Assembly (NCBI GenBank): GCA_965219915.1
Contig: OZ244794.1
Span: 2,356,001 to 2,420,000 of the forward strand
Reading direction: 5' to 3'
DNA: 64,000 nucleotides
From: Bin80 sp965219915
GTDB taxonomy: Bacteria; Bacteroidota; Rhodothermia; Rhodothermales; Bin80
Shown here piece after piece: positions 27,773-37,340 of this stretch. The notes under the pieces were generated by a model. That model was not told where the DNA came from and searched no databases. It was given only the letters and a program-made list of their open reading frames with translations. A program made the translations under genes and the position numbers. Each line of letters starts with the position of its first letter. Position 1 is the first letter of the stretch.

Positions 27773-28768
27773 ATGTATCGACCACCAATTCTCTTGCTGT
27801 GTCTGGCAATATGCCAAGCGCCTACTGCTTTTGGACAACACCTGATTGGATCAGTTGAGGTGTACGATGAAGCACTAACATCACTTATAGATTCAACTGC
27901 GCAATTGGAAGTTCTGGCCGAAGGATTTGTATGGTCAGAGGGGCCGCTTTGGGTAAGCGATGGTGAGTTTTTACTCTTTTCCGATCTATGGACTAATCGA
28001 ATCTACCGCTGGCAGGAGGGAAGCAAAGCCGAGATATATTTGGAGCCGTCGGGCTATACCGGCCCGCCTAAAGAGGGGCGCGTCGGTGGATCTAATGGAC
28101 TTACATTGGATTCCGAAGGTCGGCTAGTTATGGTTCAGCACAGTGACCGCCGTGTAGCGCGACTGCGCGGTTCTCTGACGGACCCCGAGCCCGTGTACGA
28201 TCCAATCACCGACCTGTATGAAGGTAAACGGTACAACAGCCCCAATGACCTAGTTTACCACTCCAACGGGACATTGTATTTCACGGACCCTCCCTACGGA
28301 CAAGACAAAGAGCTCGATTTTCAAGGTATATACAGCGTTACGCCGGAGGGTACAGTTAGACTGCTTGAAGCGGGGATGAGTCGACCAAATGGATTGGCTT
28401 TCTCACCAGATGAGAGTATCCTTTACGTCGCAAATTCAGATCCAGAACATCTGGTCCTGATGGCTTACGATGTGTTGCCTGATGGTGGGCTAGACAATGG
28501 ACGCGTCTTTTTCGACGGTACCAGCCTTATGGAGGATGGATTGCAGGGATTGCATGATGGCTTAAAGGTGGACCAGGACGGCAATATATTTGCCACAGGG
28601 CCAGGAGGAGTTCTGATCCTAAGCTCAGAGGGCGTCCATCTCGGGACAATCAATACGACCCAGCGCACGGCCAATTGCGCTTTTGGGGATGATGGCAGAA
28701 TGCTCTACATCACGGCTCACAGCCTTCTTTTACGCATACCACTGTTAACGAAAGGGACTATTCCTTAA
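27773..28768 (+). CDS. SMP-30/gluconolactonase family protein, copy 1 (secreted)
   Basis: 331 residues. The signal peptide ends near 'AFGQH', with no lipobox. A six-bladed propeller follows: 'LAEGFVWSEGPLWV' (metal Glu), 'GGSNGLTLDSEGRLVMVQH', 'YNSPNDLVYHSNGTLYFTDPPYG' (Asn/Asp ligands) and 'SRPNGLAFSPDESILYVANSD'. Family enzymes hydrolyse sugar lactones to aldonic acids, the step after dehydrogenase oxidation. It is strongly similar to the next gene, so the two arose by tandem duplication. It starts 13 bp after the cytochrome gene. Confidence 0.9.
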   Translation: MYRPPILLLCLAICQAPTAFGQHLIGSVEVYDEALTSLIDSTAQLEVLAEGFVWSEGPLWVSDGEFLLFSDLWTNRIYRWQEGSKAEIYLEPSGYTGPPKEGRVGGSNGLTLDSEGRLVMVQHSDRRVARLRGSLTDPEPVYDPITDLYEGKRYNSPNDLVYHSNGTLYFTDPPYGQDKELDFQGIYSVTPEGTVRLLEAGMSRPNGLAFSPDESILYVANSDPEHLVLMAYDVLPDGGLDNGRVFFDGTSLMEDGLQGLHDGLKVDQDGNIFATGPGGVLILSSEGVHLGTINTTQRTANCAFGDDGRMLYITAHSLLLRIPLLTKGTIP

Positions 28769-28923
28769 CTAAATTCAGATGCGAGATTGGGTAGCCACTC
28801 TTTATTGAGCGACTCAGACTATCTTGAATGGTCAATCCGCGAGTGCAGTACGGAGTACGGGAGACCCATAGCAATCCAGGACTGATATCCGAGCATATAA
28901 TTTCCAGTAATAACAGATCATAA

Positions 28924-29988
28924 ATGCGCTATATCTACGTCGTCCTAGTGCTGTTTTTGGCAATGTGTCAAACGGCTCCCCGGGATGAAACTCAGGAAGA
29001 AGCACCCATTAACTCAGAACAAACCATGGCTCCCACGAGATTAATCGGAGCGGTTCAAGTACTAGATGAAGCGCTAACCTCCTTGGTTGCCGCAGAAGCA
29101 CAATTAGAGGTTCTGGCAGAGGGTTTTGAATGGTCAGAAGGCCCCGTTTGGGTTAGTACCGGCGGATTCTTGCTCTTTTCAGATGTACCCACCAACAGAA
29201 TTTATAAATGGATGGAGGGTAGCGAGGTCAGTGTGTTCTTAGAACCTTCGGGTTACACGGGAACGGTGGCTAGAGGGGGCGAGACTGGATCTAACGGGCT
29301 TACACTGGATTCCGAAGGCAATCTGATCATTGCACAGCATGGGGACCGCCGCGTTGCCCGCCTTGGTACATCAGTTTTGGAGCCGCAGCCTGTGTACGAG
29401 ACGATCACCGAGCGGTACGGCAGCAAACGATACAACAGTCCCAATGACTTGGTTTATCGCTCTGACGGAATGCTGTACTTCACAGATCCACCCTACGGGC
29501 TAGAGTTTAGAATGTCTGATCCGGCCAAGGAGTTGGACTTTCAAGGAGTGTACAGAGTGAGCCCTGATGGTACTGTCCAGCTCCTCGAGTCAACAATGAG
29601 CAGGCCCAACGGATTGGCCTTTTCACCAGACGAGAGCACGCTGTATGTTGCTAACTCAGATCCAGAGCAGGCTATCTGGATGGCTTATGATGTTCTGCCA
29701 GACGGCGGTATAAGCAACGGTCGTGTGTTTTTTGATGCAACCGACCTTGTCGAGCAAGGCCTTCCCGGTTTACCAGATGGATTGAAAGTAGATGAGGGTG
29801 GCAATTTATTTGCAACGGGCCCAGGAGGCGTACTCATCCTCAGCCCAGAGGGCGTCCATCTTGGTACAATAAATACGACACAGGCTACTGCCAACTGCGC
29901 ATTTGGAGGGGATGGTAGCCTGCTGTACGTAACAGCAGACATGCTCCTGCTTCGTATCCAGCTACTAACCAAGGGGGCTACTCTTTAA
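28924..29988 (+). CDS. SMP-30/gluconolactonase family protein, copy 2 (lipoprotein)
   Basis: 354 residues, paralogous to the upstream gene. The same metal and propeller motifs are present ('LAEGFEWSEGPVWV', 'SNGLTLDSEGNLIIAQH', 'YNSPNDLVYRSDGMLYFTDPPYG', 'SRPNGLAFSPDESTLYVANSD'). It carries a short insert 'LEFRMSD' and an N-terminal lipobox ('LFLAMC', about residue 15) with an acidic Glu/Thr linker instead of a plain signal peptide. It is predicted to be membrane-anchored, whereas copy 1 is soluble. A 155-bp gap separates them, so it may have its own promoter. Lactone hydrolysis is inferred from the family. Confidence 0.9.
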   Translation: MRYIYVVLVLFLAMCQTAPRDETQEEAPINSEQTMAPTRLIGAVQVLDEALTSLVAAEAQLEVLAEGFEWSEGPVWVSTGGFLLFSDVPTNRIYKWMEGSEVSVFLEPSGYTGTVARGGETGSNGLTLDSEGNLIIAQHGDRRVARLGTSVLEPQPVYETITERYGSKRYNSPNDLVYRSDGMLYFTDPPYGLEFRMSDPAKELDFQGVYRVSPDGTVQLLESTMSRPNGLAFSPDESTLYVANSDPEQAIWMAYDVLPDGGISNGRVFFDATDLVEQGLPGLPDGLKVDEGGNLFATGPGGVLILSPEGVHLGTINTTQATANCAFGGDGSLLYVTADMLLLRIQLLTKGATL

Positions 29989-30100
29989 TCTGTCAGCCGT
30001 GTGTGGTTGAACATAGTGTAGGGTATGCTGCGCCTCTGCCAATAGCTGTTATCTCCGAACGGTACAAATAATTCCAAGAGGTACTGAAATCACTACACCA

Positions 30101-30763
30101 TTGGTCGCAGTGATATTTGATATGGACGGAGTTCTTGTTAATTCCGAACCATTGCATGAAAAGGCGCAGGACATCGTCTGTCGACGATTCGGTCTGGATG
30201 TGCCAAAATCAATCTCTCCTATTTTCAAGGGCTGGACAGAAAACCGCGTGTACAAATACATCGCTGAACACTTTGGTACTGGTTCAGCTACGGTCGAGAC
30301 GCTTATACAAGCCAAACATGCCGCATTTGCGAGTCTTGTGGATGAACTTGAACTCATATCGGGCGCAGAAAAGCTTGTTAAAGAATTATACAACCTGAAC
30401 ATTCCCCTGGGTCTGGTTACTTCTGCTACTCGTGCCGACCAGGAAAGAGCATTTGCAAAGTTTGGTTTATTTCCCTATTTCTCATCAGTCACAACAGTTG
30501 AAGATGTTACCGAGGCGAAGCCTCATCCACAACCATATTTAACAGGCGCTGAACGCTTGGGGGTGAGGCCAGAAGGTTGTGTCGTTGTTGAGGATTCCAA
30601 GTATGGAGTAGTCAGTGCCTTACGCGCGGGATGTTATGTTGTGGGGCTAGCAACAACATTTTCGCGTGATGTATTGGATGACGCTGGCGCACATGCTGTT
30701 TTTGATTCGATTGAAAAAATTGAACTACACATAAAGGAGCTACTGAGCCTGACAGTTGCATAA
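30101..30763 (+). CDS. HAD-family phosphatase / beta-phosphoglucomutase-like
   Basis: 220 residues. HAD motif I 'VIFDMDGVLVNSEP' (nucleophile Asp at about 7, acid Asp at about 9), motif II Thr/Ser in 'LGLVTSATRAD', a Lys in 'EAKPHPQPYL', and motif III 'VVVEDSKYGVVSALRAG'. It has the helical cap of the beta-phosphoglucomutase/phosphatase subgroup. It is cytoplasmic and would dephosphorylate or isomerise a sugar phosphate. The frame opens with TTG at 30101, five residues before the DxD motif; no better ATG lies upstream. It is a cytoplasmic gene inside an otherwise exported set, which fits sugar-phosphate handling after uptake. Confidence 0.88.
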   Translation: MVAVIFDMDGVLVNSEPLHEKAQDIVCRRFGLDVPKSISPIFKGWTENRVYKYIAEHFGTGSATVETLIQAKHAAFASLVDELELISGAEKLVKELYNLNIPLGLVTSATRADQERAFAKFGLFPYFSSVTTVEDVTEAKPHPQPYLTGAERLGVRPEGCVVVEDSKYGVVSALRAGCYVVGLATTFSRDVLDDAGAHAVFDSIEKIELHIKELLSLTVA

Positions 30764-30823
30764 CTCCACGGCGTTTCTAGAGCCATCCCTAACTTCTAAG
30801 TTTGAGGCAAACAAGTTGAATCA

Positions 30824-32971
30824 ATGAGGCGTGTGACGATCTTGCTTTCTGTTGTGACATTGTGTGGTTGTGCAACCGACCGAAGTTCAACAAACACCGG
30901 CGATCCCTATACCAATTGGTCCGTCTACCTAGGGGATGCCACGAGTAGCCACTATAGTACACTTGATCAGATTAATCGGAGTAATGTTGCGAATCTAACT
31001 TTAGCCTGGACCTATAATTCCGGTGATGCTGACAGTACAGGCCGCACTCAGATTCAGTGTAATCCAATAATCATCGATTCTACGTTGTTTGCCACTTCAC
31101 CGGGGATAAAAGCCATTGCCCTGGATGCAGCAACTGGAAGAGAAATATGGCGTTTTGACCCGTTTGAAGCCGGAGCTGTAGATGAAGGACGCGGAATCAA
31201 CCGAGGGGTTAGTTACTGGGCTGGTGATGACGAGCACAAGGCACGTATCCTTTATACGGCAGGATCCAGGCTGTTTGCATTGGATGCATCTACCGGAATA
31301 CCGATCGGCGCATTTGGTGAAGAAGGTTCTGTTAACTTGCGCGATGGTCTAGATCGCGATGTTGCCGGTTTATCCGTTACAGCCCGTACACCGGGTATCA
31401 TTTATAAGCATCTGCTGATCCAAGGTACATCTGTATCTGAGGGCATACGCTCCGCACCAGGCCATATTCGAGCTTACGATGTACGCACTGGAGAGCTTGT
31501 ATGGATCTTCCATACAATTCCTCACCCCGGTGAATTTGGGTATGATACATGGCCCCCCAACGCCTATCTGTACAGTGGGGGTGCTAACGCGTGGAGTGGA
31601 TTAAGTCTGGATGAAGAGCGTGGAACAGTCTTCCTCCCCACGGGATCGGCAGCTTTTGATTTTTGGGGTGGCAATCGTGTTGGTGAAAACCTTTTTGCCA
31701 ATTCTGTGCTTGCACTTGACGCTATGACAGGTGAACGCAAATGGCACTTCCAGACAGTGCATCATGATATCTGGGATCGTGATCTCCCAGCTGCCCCTAA
31801 CCTTGTCACTGTAGTGCACGACGGTCGCCGCATTGATGCCGTTGCACAGGTTACAAAAAGCGGGTATGTATTTCTTCTTGACCGGGACACTGGAAGCCCT
31901 CTTTTTCCGGTGGAAGAACGCCCGTTCCCGCCCTCAGACTTGGAAGGTGAAGAAGCCTGGCCAACTCAACCGATCCCACAGAAACCTCCCCCCTTTGCGC
32001 GGCAGAGATTTGATGAGGAAGATGTAACCAATATCTCACCGGAATCTCACAACCACGTGCTGGACCGTCTCAAGCAAGCTCGCTCTGATGGTCAGTTCGT
32101 GCCACCCAGCGTACAGGGGACCATTATTTACCCGGGATTTGACGGGGGAGCTGAATGGGGAGGTGCCGGCTACGATCCAACCACGGGCATGCTGTATGTC
32201 AACAGTAACGAAATGGCCTGGATTCTCACGATGGTTCCATTGAACCCGGATGGGGCAACAACAGGAAAAGGACTATACGCCCGCTATTGTGCGGGCTGCC
32301 ACGGAACCGGACTGGAAGGAACTCCCACCGGTGATATGCCTGCCCTGACTGGTCTGGAATCCAGAATGACAAGGGATGCTGTGAGTGAACGGATTGCCCG
32401 GGGAGTTGGCTTTATGCCGTCCTTTGGTTTTCTGGAATCAGGCGAGGTGTCTGCAATCGTAGACTTTCTTTTTGGCGAGGACCAGGAAACTTCGATTGAG
32501 CTGGAGGAAAGTGACGCCGAGCTAAGTGCGTTTTTTGCCGGTTCCCCATATGGGCATACCGGATATAATAGATTTTTTGATCAGGACGGATACCCGGCAG
32601 TCAAACCTCCATGGGGCACACTAAATGCGATAAATCTGAATACCGGCACGATCGACTGGTCGGTGCCGCTGGGGGAATTCCCGGAGTTGACGGCCCGGGG
32701 GATCCCACAAACTGGCACGGAAAACTACGGCGGACCGGTAGTGACCTCTGGGGGGCTGCTTTTTATTGCGGCCAGTAAGGATGAGCGGTTTCGGGCTTTC
32801 GACAAGGAAAACGGTGAAGTACTGTGGGAAACACAGCTACCCGCAGGTGGATATGCAACACCGGCCACTTATGAAGTTAGAGGAAAACAGTACGTAGTTA
32901 TTGCTGCAGGAGGAGGCAAAATGGGTACAAAATCGGGAGATGCCTACTTGGCATTTGCGCTGCCTGAATAA
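30824..32971 (+). CDS. PQQ-dependent dehydrogenase with built-in cytochrome c domain
   Basis: 715 residues. A lipobox 'VTLCGC' (about residue 17) predicts a lipoprotein. The eight-bladed quinoprotein propeller begins 'WSVYLGDATSSHYSTLDQIN' with the typical 'NVANLTLAWTYNSGD', and has repeats such as 'GRTQIQCNPIIIDSTLFATSPG', 'LDAATGREIWRFDP' and 'HHDIWDRDLPAAPNLV'. A haem domain is inserted near 480-560 ('GKGLYARYCAGCHGTGLEG', ligand Met in 'VGFMPSFG'), after which the last blades resume. Architecture matches membrane-bound glucose-type quinoprotein dehydrogenases. It would oxidise a sugar or alcohol in the periplasm and pass electrons to its own haem and then to the chain. Confidence 0.92.
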   Translation: MRRVTILLSVVTLCGCATDRSSTNTGDPYTNWSVYLGDATSSHYSTLDQINRSNVANLTLAWTYNSGDADSTGRTQIQCNPIIIDSTLFATSPGIKAIALDAATGREIWRFDPFEAGAVDEGRGINRGVSYWAGDDEHKARILYTAGSRLFALDASTGIPIGAFGEEGSVNLRDGLDRDVAGLSVTARTPGIIYKHLLIQGTSVSEGIRSAPGHIRAYDVRTGELVWIFHTIPHPGEFGYDTWPPNAYLYSGGANAWSGLSLDEERGTVFLPTGSAAFDFWGGNRVGENLFANSVLALDAMTGERKWHFQTVHHDIWDRDLPAAPNLVTVVHDGRRIDAVAQVTKSGYVFLLDRDTGSPLFPVEERPFPPSDLEGEEAWPTQPIPQKPPPFARQRFDEEDVTNISPESHNHVLDRLKQARSDGQFVPPSVQGTIIYPGFDGGAEWGGAGYDPTTGMLYVNSNEMAWILTMVPLNPDGATTGKGLYARYCAGCHGTGLEGTPTGDMPALTGLESRMTRDAVSERIARGVGFMPSFGFLESGEVSAIVDFLFGEDQETSIELEESDAELSAFFAGSPYGHTGYNRFFDQDGYPAVKPPWGTLNAINLNTGTIDWSVPLGEFPELTARGIPQTGTENYGGPVVTSGGLLFIAASKDERFRAFDKENGEVLWETQLPAGGYATPATYEVRGKQYVVIAAGGGKMGTKSGDAYLAFALPE

Positions 32972-33242
32972 AAGTTACCAAAGGGCAGACAACTGTCAAT
33001 GGCTCCCAAGGTTAACTGGTTCCTATCCCGTCTCGCATCAGAATTCTAATCCGTTGGAGCGGTACAGACAAACGAGCAAAGGCCGAGTAAGCAAGGGTCA
33101 AAGTCATTAAACTTTAATCCAACACCAAATTCAATCCTTCCAGGAGAGGAATTTAGCCCTACAATTGGTATCCAGCCGGAATACGGCGGCAAATCGCCGC
33201 GACCGATCTGTGAAATCCGCATGCCCTGCGCAGGCGTACTAG

Positions 33243-33983
33243 CTAAACTTGTCCAGAATCCGGCTCCGGCAGACGACGAATACGAATATTCCTGAACCAG
33301 ACCGGATCACTATGGTCCTGGAGGCAGATATGCCCAATCCTGGTCATCCCATAATCCGGCATATCAATCCATTTACTTTCCGCTATTAAAGCTTTCCAAT
33401 CATCACTCCACAACTCATAAGAAACAATTTTTTCACCGTTGAGCCAATGCTCAACATGCGCACCATTAACGACAATGCGGGTCATGTTCCATTCTCCAAC
33501 TGGACTCACCACATTAGCGGAGGGAGGGTGCATATCATAGTTTGCGCCCGCATGGCGGTCCTCGCCCTCCTGTGCATCTGGATGCAAGTCATTGTCTAAT
33601 ATCTGGTACTCCGGTCCTGTACGCCAGGGATAGTCATGGTCTTCGGATACGCGGAACATGATTCCACTATTTCCTCCAGGGGAGATTTTCCATTCAAGCT
33701 CAAGCTCGAAGTGATCATATTGATCGACGGTTATAATATCACCGCCCTCCCCTTCGCCAGTGAAATGGAAGACTCCGTCATCACTTATGTGCCATGCTTC
33801 AGGGATTCCTTCACCTCCGTATCTTCTCCACTGGTCAGCCCCGAGCGTTTGCCAAGACATCTCTTCGGACATGGCCGGTTCCTCGTCATCCATTTCCGCG
33901 GGAGTCGTATTCTCCGAGGCAGATTGACAACCTACTAACGTCGCTCCCGCAAGTGTAACCGCTAGGAAAAATCGCATTACCAT
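33243..33983 (-). CDS. DUF1080 (3-keto-disaccharide hydrolase-type) lipoprotein
   Basis: About 246 residues from ATG 33983 (a second ATG at 33977); an upstream frame to 34061 would overlap the preceding gene and lacks a signal peptide at its start. Lipobox 'GATLVGC' is followed by an acidic linker, then a DUF1080 jelly roll: 'ELEWKISPGGNSGIMFRVSE', 'GPEYQILDN', 'GEWNMTRIVVNGAHVEHWLNGEKI', 'ICLQDHSDPVWFRNIRIRRL'. DUF1080 proteins include enzymes that cleave 3-keto-glycosides. It is a single-domain relative of the N-terminus of the 1166-residue fusion and converges on the quinoprotein gene. It lies 46 bp after the transporter gene, likely the same transcript. Confidence 0.88.
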   Translation of the reverse strand: MVMRFFLAVTLAGATLVGCQSASENTTPAEMDDEEPAMSEEMSWQTLGADQWRRYGGEGIPEAWHISDDGVFHFTGEGEGGDIITVDQYDHFELELEWKISPGGNSGIMFRVSEDHDYPWRTGPEYQILDNDLHPDAQEGEDRHAGANYDMHPPSANVVSPVGEWNMTRIVVNGAHVEHWLNGEKIVSYELWSDDWKALIAESKWIDMPDYGMTRIGHICLQDHSDPVWFRNIRIRRLPEPDSGQV

Positions 33984-34029
33984 TAGGTATTGTTTCTGTT
34001 GAATTGAAAGAGTTAGGTGCGTTGGTCTA

Positions 34030-35271
34030 TTAGGTTTCTGCAGGTTCAGTGTTATCTGCAACTCGGTCGTTAAAGAGCATCACGAACGCCACTGAAAACG
34101 CGAGTGTGGCCGCGGCAAAAATATACCAGAAGTTAGCCCATCCTCCAAGATCCAATTGCCCGCCTACTCCATAAGTATTCACAAAGAGCCCACTTAACTG
34201 GGTGCCTAAGAAAAACCCGATACCCTGGGTGAGAAGTACCAGCAAGCCCTGCACTTGGCCTCTGATTTCCGGTGCAGTCTTCTTGTCAATGTAGATCTGG
34301 CCGGTAACGAAAAAGAAATCGTAGCAGATACCGTGAATAAGAATACCAATCATAATGAAATAGTACGTCCCTACACTTGCCCCCACAGCAAAAATTGCGA
34401 ATCGGGCAACCCATGCAAGCATCCCCAGAAGAAGCATCCATTTCACGCCCAATCTTCGGAAAAAGAAGGGGATCAGGAGCATGAAGAATATTTCACTCAC
34501 CTGCCCCCAAGCCATTTCTCCGCTAGGATTTGCGAAAGCGTCTCCTCCCGCAAAGAAATTCTCGTGAATAGCTGAGAAGTAGATGGGTGCGTACGGAAAA
34601 TAGGTTCCGAAGGCGATAAAGATCAGCATCGCCGCCGCCAGAAACACTACAAAAGATTTGCTCTTCAGAGCATTGAAAGCATCAATGCCGGCAATTTGCT
34701 TCCACGTAGTCGTTTGCCCCCTTGATGGCGGAGGGGTATAGGGTAACGTGAAGCTGTACAGACCGAGAAACAATGCAGCGCCTCCACCAATGTATAGCGG
34801 AGTCGCTGTATTATCTGCCTGAAGAACATAGCCCATAAACAAACCGATTGTAGCCCAACCAATTGTCCCGAAGACACGTACCCACGGAAATTCCTTTTCC
34901 TGATTCTTCAGGTGATGGAACGCCAATGAGGCCGTCAAGCCGAGCGTTGGGAAATAGCATAATGCATGTAGCCCCAAAAGAGGCAAGAACAGGTCTGTGC
35001 CGGCAGCAAATGGCATAGCACACATCGCTGCTCCGGCGATAAGCATGAGTACGCCGAGCAGTTTTTCTGAATCAAAAAAGCGATCAGCTACCATGCCAAG
35101 GAAAAATGGTCCAATCATGCAGGCTATCGGTCCAAGCGCATAGGCCAAGGGAATCCACTCCCCTGCATCAATGGTGGTCATATAATTGCCCAGCGTGGGT
35201 GCCCAAGCCCCCCAAATGAAATACTGGACAAACATCATCACGCTGAGGCGGGCTATAAGTCGTACATTCAT
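34030..35271 (-). CDS. MFS transporter, nucleoside:H+ symporter type
   Basis: 413 residues and 12 hydrophobic helices. The opening 'RLSVMMFVQYFIWGAWAPTLGNYM' and the blocks 'GPFFLGMVADRFF', 'FPWVRVFGTIGWATIGLFMGYVL' and 'FFFVTGQIYIDKKT' match the nucleoside permease (NupG/XapB-like) branch common in Bacteroidota. The actual substrate may be a nucleoside or a sugar-like compound, since many such genes occur beside DUF1080 and Gfo/Idh/MocA genes. A short inverted repeat TCAATT-GATG-AATTGA (35278-35293) lies just upstream of the start. The LVIVD gene's terminator separates it from its upstream neighbour. Confidence 0.8.
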   Translation of the reverse strand: MNVRLIARLSVMMFVQYFIWGAWAPTLGNYMTTIDAGEWIPLAYALGPIACMIGPFFLGMVADRFFDSEKLLGVLMLIAGAAMCAMPFAAGTDLFLPLLGLHALCYFPTLGLTASLAFHHLKNQEKEFPWVRVFGTIGWATIGLFMGYVLQADNTATPLYIGGGAALFLGLYSFTLPYTPPPSRGQTTTWKQIAGIDAFNALKSKSFVVFLAAAMLIFIAFGTYFPYAPIYFSAIHENFFAGGDAFANPSGEMAWGQVSEIFFMLLIPFFFRRLGVKWMLLLGMLAWVARFAIFAVGASVGTYYFIMIGILIHGICYDFFFVTGQIYIDKKTAPEIRGQVQGLLVLLTQGIGFFLGTQLSGLFVNTYGVGGQLDLGGWANFWYIFAAATLAFSVAFVMLFNDRVADNTEPAET

Positions 35272-35290
35272 GTTAACTCAATTGATGAAT

Positions 35291-35332
35291 TGAAAAGAAA
35301 ACGCCATGCAATCGGTTACTGATTGCACGGCG
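35291..35332 (-). terminator. Rho-independent terminator of the LVIVD gene
   Basis: On the minus strand: a 12-bp stem CGCCGTGCAATC/GATTGCATGGCG (35321-35332 with 35302-35313, one G-T pair), an AGTAACC loop, then TTTTCTTTTC. It lies about 90 bp past the end of the LVIVD gene and before the transporter gene. Confidence 0.88.
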
Positions 35333-35424
35333 TCCAAGATAAACACAATCAACTATTGCCTGCAATTATAGACATTAGCTGATCTATTTGACTTTAGACC
35401 ATAAAACAGGTTTTTCATTCCCGA

Positions 35425-37308
35425 CTAGTTTGAGTCGTTCATTCTGAGCCGTTTCATCCTCCTCTGGAGGCCGTCTATAAGTGCCTGGCTACTTTCTTGT
35501 TCTGCCTGGTCAATCCTAGCACGTAAAGCAGCAATCTGTTCTGCACTCAATTCTTGATTACGCTCCATCTGATCAGCATGTGCACGAGCGAGCGCAAAGG
35601 ATGGCGGCCATTTGTATGTTGGCTGCCCTTGAGCATTTTTGTACTCCAATTTTACAGTATTCGCAGCAGCAATTTCATTAGCGGTCAGAAACTCGCTGGG
35701 AACGAGCTCAAACACATCTAATCCACGTGCAATCTCACTGCTATAAATGTAGCCGTTGTACCAGTAGACAGACCAGCTTCCTCCCATCTCCATCTGCTCA
35801 TTACTCACAGGGCCACGGTCATGGTAAGCGATCTCTATCACGTTGGAAGGGTCTGTCCAGTCAGTAATTGAAATACCTCCCTGATACCAAGACTGCACGA
35901 AAATATCCCGACCGGGCACAGGGATCTGAGACCCGTTGTGTGCTACGCAATTTTCTTCGTCCGTCTGTGGTACGGGCAACTTGTAATAGCTTTTGAAATG
36001 CATCTTCTTTTCATCATCAATCGTGAAGTATGCATTTGCCCCCCACTCCATTGGATCTGTTTCACGGCACTTGGGTCCTCCACCTCCACCCCATTCATCC
36101 GTGAACAGGATTTTTGAGCCGTCATTGTTAAATGTAGCCGAATGCCAGTAGGAGAAGTTGCTGTCCGCAACCGCATCAAGACGATAAGGATTGGCCGGAT
36201 CAGAAATATCTAGGAGAAGGCCATATCCTTCACACGCGCCACCGGCTAAGCCAATTTCAGGGTAGAGTGTGATATCATGGCACTGGTTGGGGCCTCGGTC
36301 TTCGTCAGCTTCATCACCCCCGCCCATCATCTGAGCAATTATGTCTGGCAGCGCCTCGCGGAATGCCGTCGTGTCCTCGGCGGTCGGTTCGGTGATTCCC
36401 TCCTGACCAAAGTAGGCAGCAATCATTGGAGCCACATAGTTATCCGGCAGTACGAAAGAAGAGCCACCAATTGAAATCACAAATTCTCCCCGTGCCTTTG
36501 CCTCTTCAAGCTCGGCTCGCTCTGCATCCGTGGGACCATGCACCGGTGGGGCGGTCAGGTCTTCAAAGATTCTTGGTGAACTCACGATTGCTGCCTCCGC
36601 AGGATTATCCAGAGGAACCTGGATGACCTCAATCCGGAAAAGTGCAGACTCGGGGTCCTCACTGGGAGACATACTTGAGCATCCCGGCAATTCTTCTGCG
36701 GGTCTCACTGGGGCTGATCCAGAAACATAAATGTAGACGTTCTCGTCGTCATCGGGATCTTTGAGCAACGAGTGCGTATGCGAGCCTCGACAGGTTTGGA
36801 CATTGTGGATGTACTGCGGATCGGTTACATCGGCAATGTCGAAGATACGGATTCCCCGCAGCCGGTCATGACTGACGCTTTCCTGTACACCTTCGGTGCC
36901 GCAATCAAGTCGACCTCCTGTACCTTCACCTGAAACAAAAAGCAGGTTGCCGTACACTGAAACGTCACTCTGTGAGGCTGGACACAGGTAATCCTTCACC
37001 AGCACAGGGTTGCTGGGATTTGATACATCCCAGATAATGACGCCGTTATAGTTACCCTGGAACACATATTGGTCCTTGAAGGCCAAATCGCTGTTGGTGA
37101 CACCAACAAAGTTTTCCGGTGGCATAACGGTTGCCACTTTACGCAAATTCCAGATAGCTTCCTCCGCATCAAAAAGTCCGGCTCCAAGACCAATGCGGGC
37201 ATCCTCCATGACCATCTCCTGGGAGGTGAATTCTTGTGCCGCACCTACCTCTGGTCTGATTATAACAGACATGAGCAATGTGGCAATCAACAAGTATCGT
37301 AGTTTCAT
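35425..37308 (-). CDS. LVIVD-repeat secreted protein
   Basis: 627 residues with a signal peptide (to about 'GAAQE'). Propeller-like LVIVD repeats recur: 'GVIIWDVSNPSNPVLVKDYLC', 'RGIRIFDIADVTDPQYIHNVQTC', 'LLLDISDPANPYRLDAVADS', 'ISITDWTDPSNVIEIAYHD' and 'ARGLDVFELVPSEF'. It also has several Cys and His residues ('GSHTHS', 'NQCHDIT', 'ENCVAHNG') that could bind metal or form disulfides, and a helical C-terminus rich in Gln/Glu/Arg (about 560-627). The biochemical role of LVIVD proteins is not settled; surface or periplasmic scaffold is usual. It lies 32 bp after the DUF305 gene, so the pair is probably one operon ended by the terminator at 35291. Confidence 0.85.
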   Translation of the reverse strand: MKLRYLLIATLLMSVIIRPEVGAAQEFTSQEMVMEDARIGLGAGLFDAEEAIWNLRKVATVMPPENFVGVTNSDLAFKDQYVFQGNYNGVIIWDVSNPSNPVLVKDYLCPASQSDVSVYGNLLFVSGEGTGGRLDCGTEGVQESVSHDRLRGIRIFDIADVTDPQYIHNVQTCRGSHTHSLLKDPDDDENVYIYVSGSAPVRPAEELPGCSSMSPSEDPESALFRIEVIQVPLDNPAEAAIVSSPRIFEDLTAPPVHGPTDAERAELEEAKARGEFVISIGGSSFVLPDNYVAPMIAAYFGQEGITEPTAEDTTAFREALPDIIAQMMGGGDEADEDRGPNQCHDITLYPEIGLAGGACEGYGLLLDISDPANPYRLDAVADSNFSYWHSATFNNDGSKILFTDEWGGGGGPKCRETDPMEWGANAYFTIDDEKKMHFKSYYKLPVPQTDEENCVAHNGSQIPVPGRDIFVQSWYQGGISITDWTDPSNVIEIAYHDRGPVSNEQMEMGGSWSVYWYNGYIYSSEIARGLDVFELVPSEFLTANEIAAANTVKLEYKNAQGQPTYKWPPSFALARAHADQMERNQELSAEQIAALRARIDQAEQESSQALIDGLQRRMKRLRMNDSN

Positions 37309-37340
37309 CGTGTTAGGATTGAGGGGTGGTAGTGTTGCTG

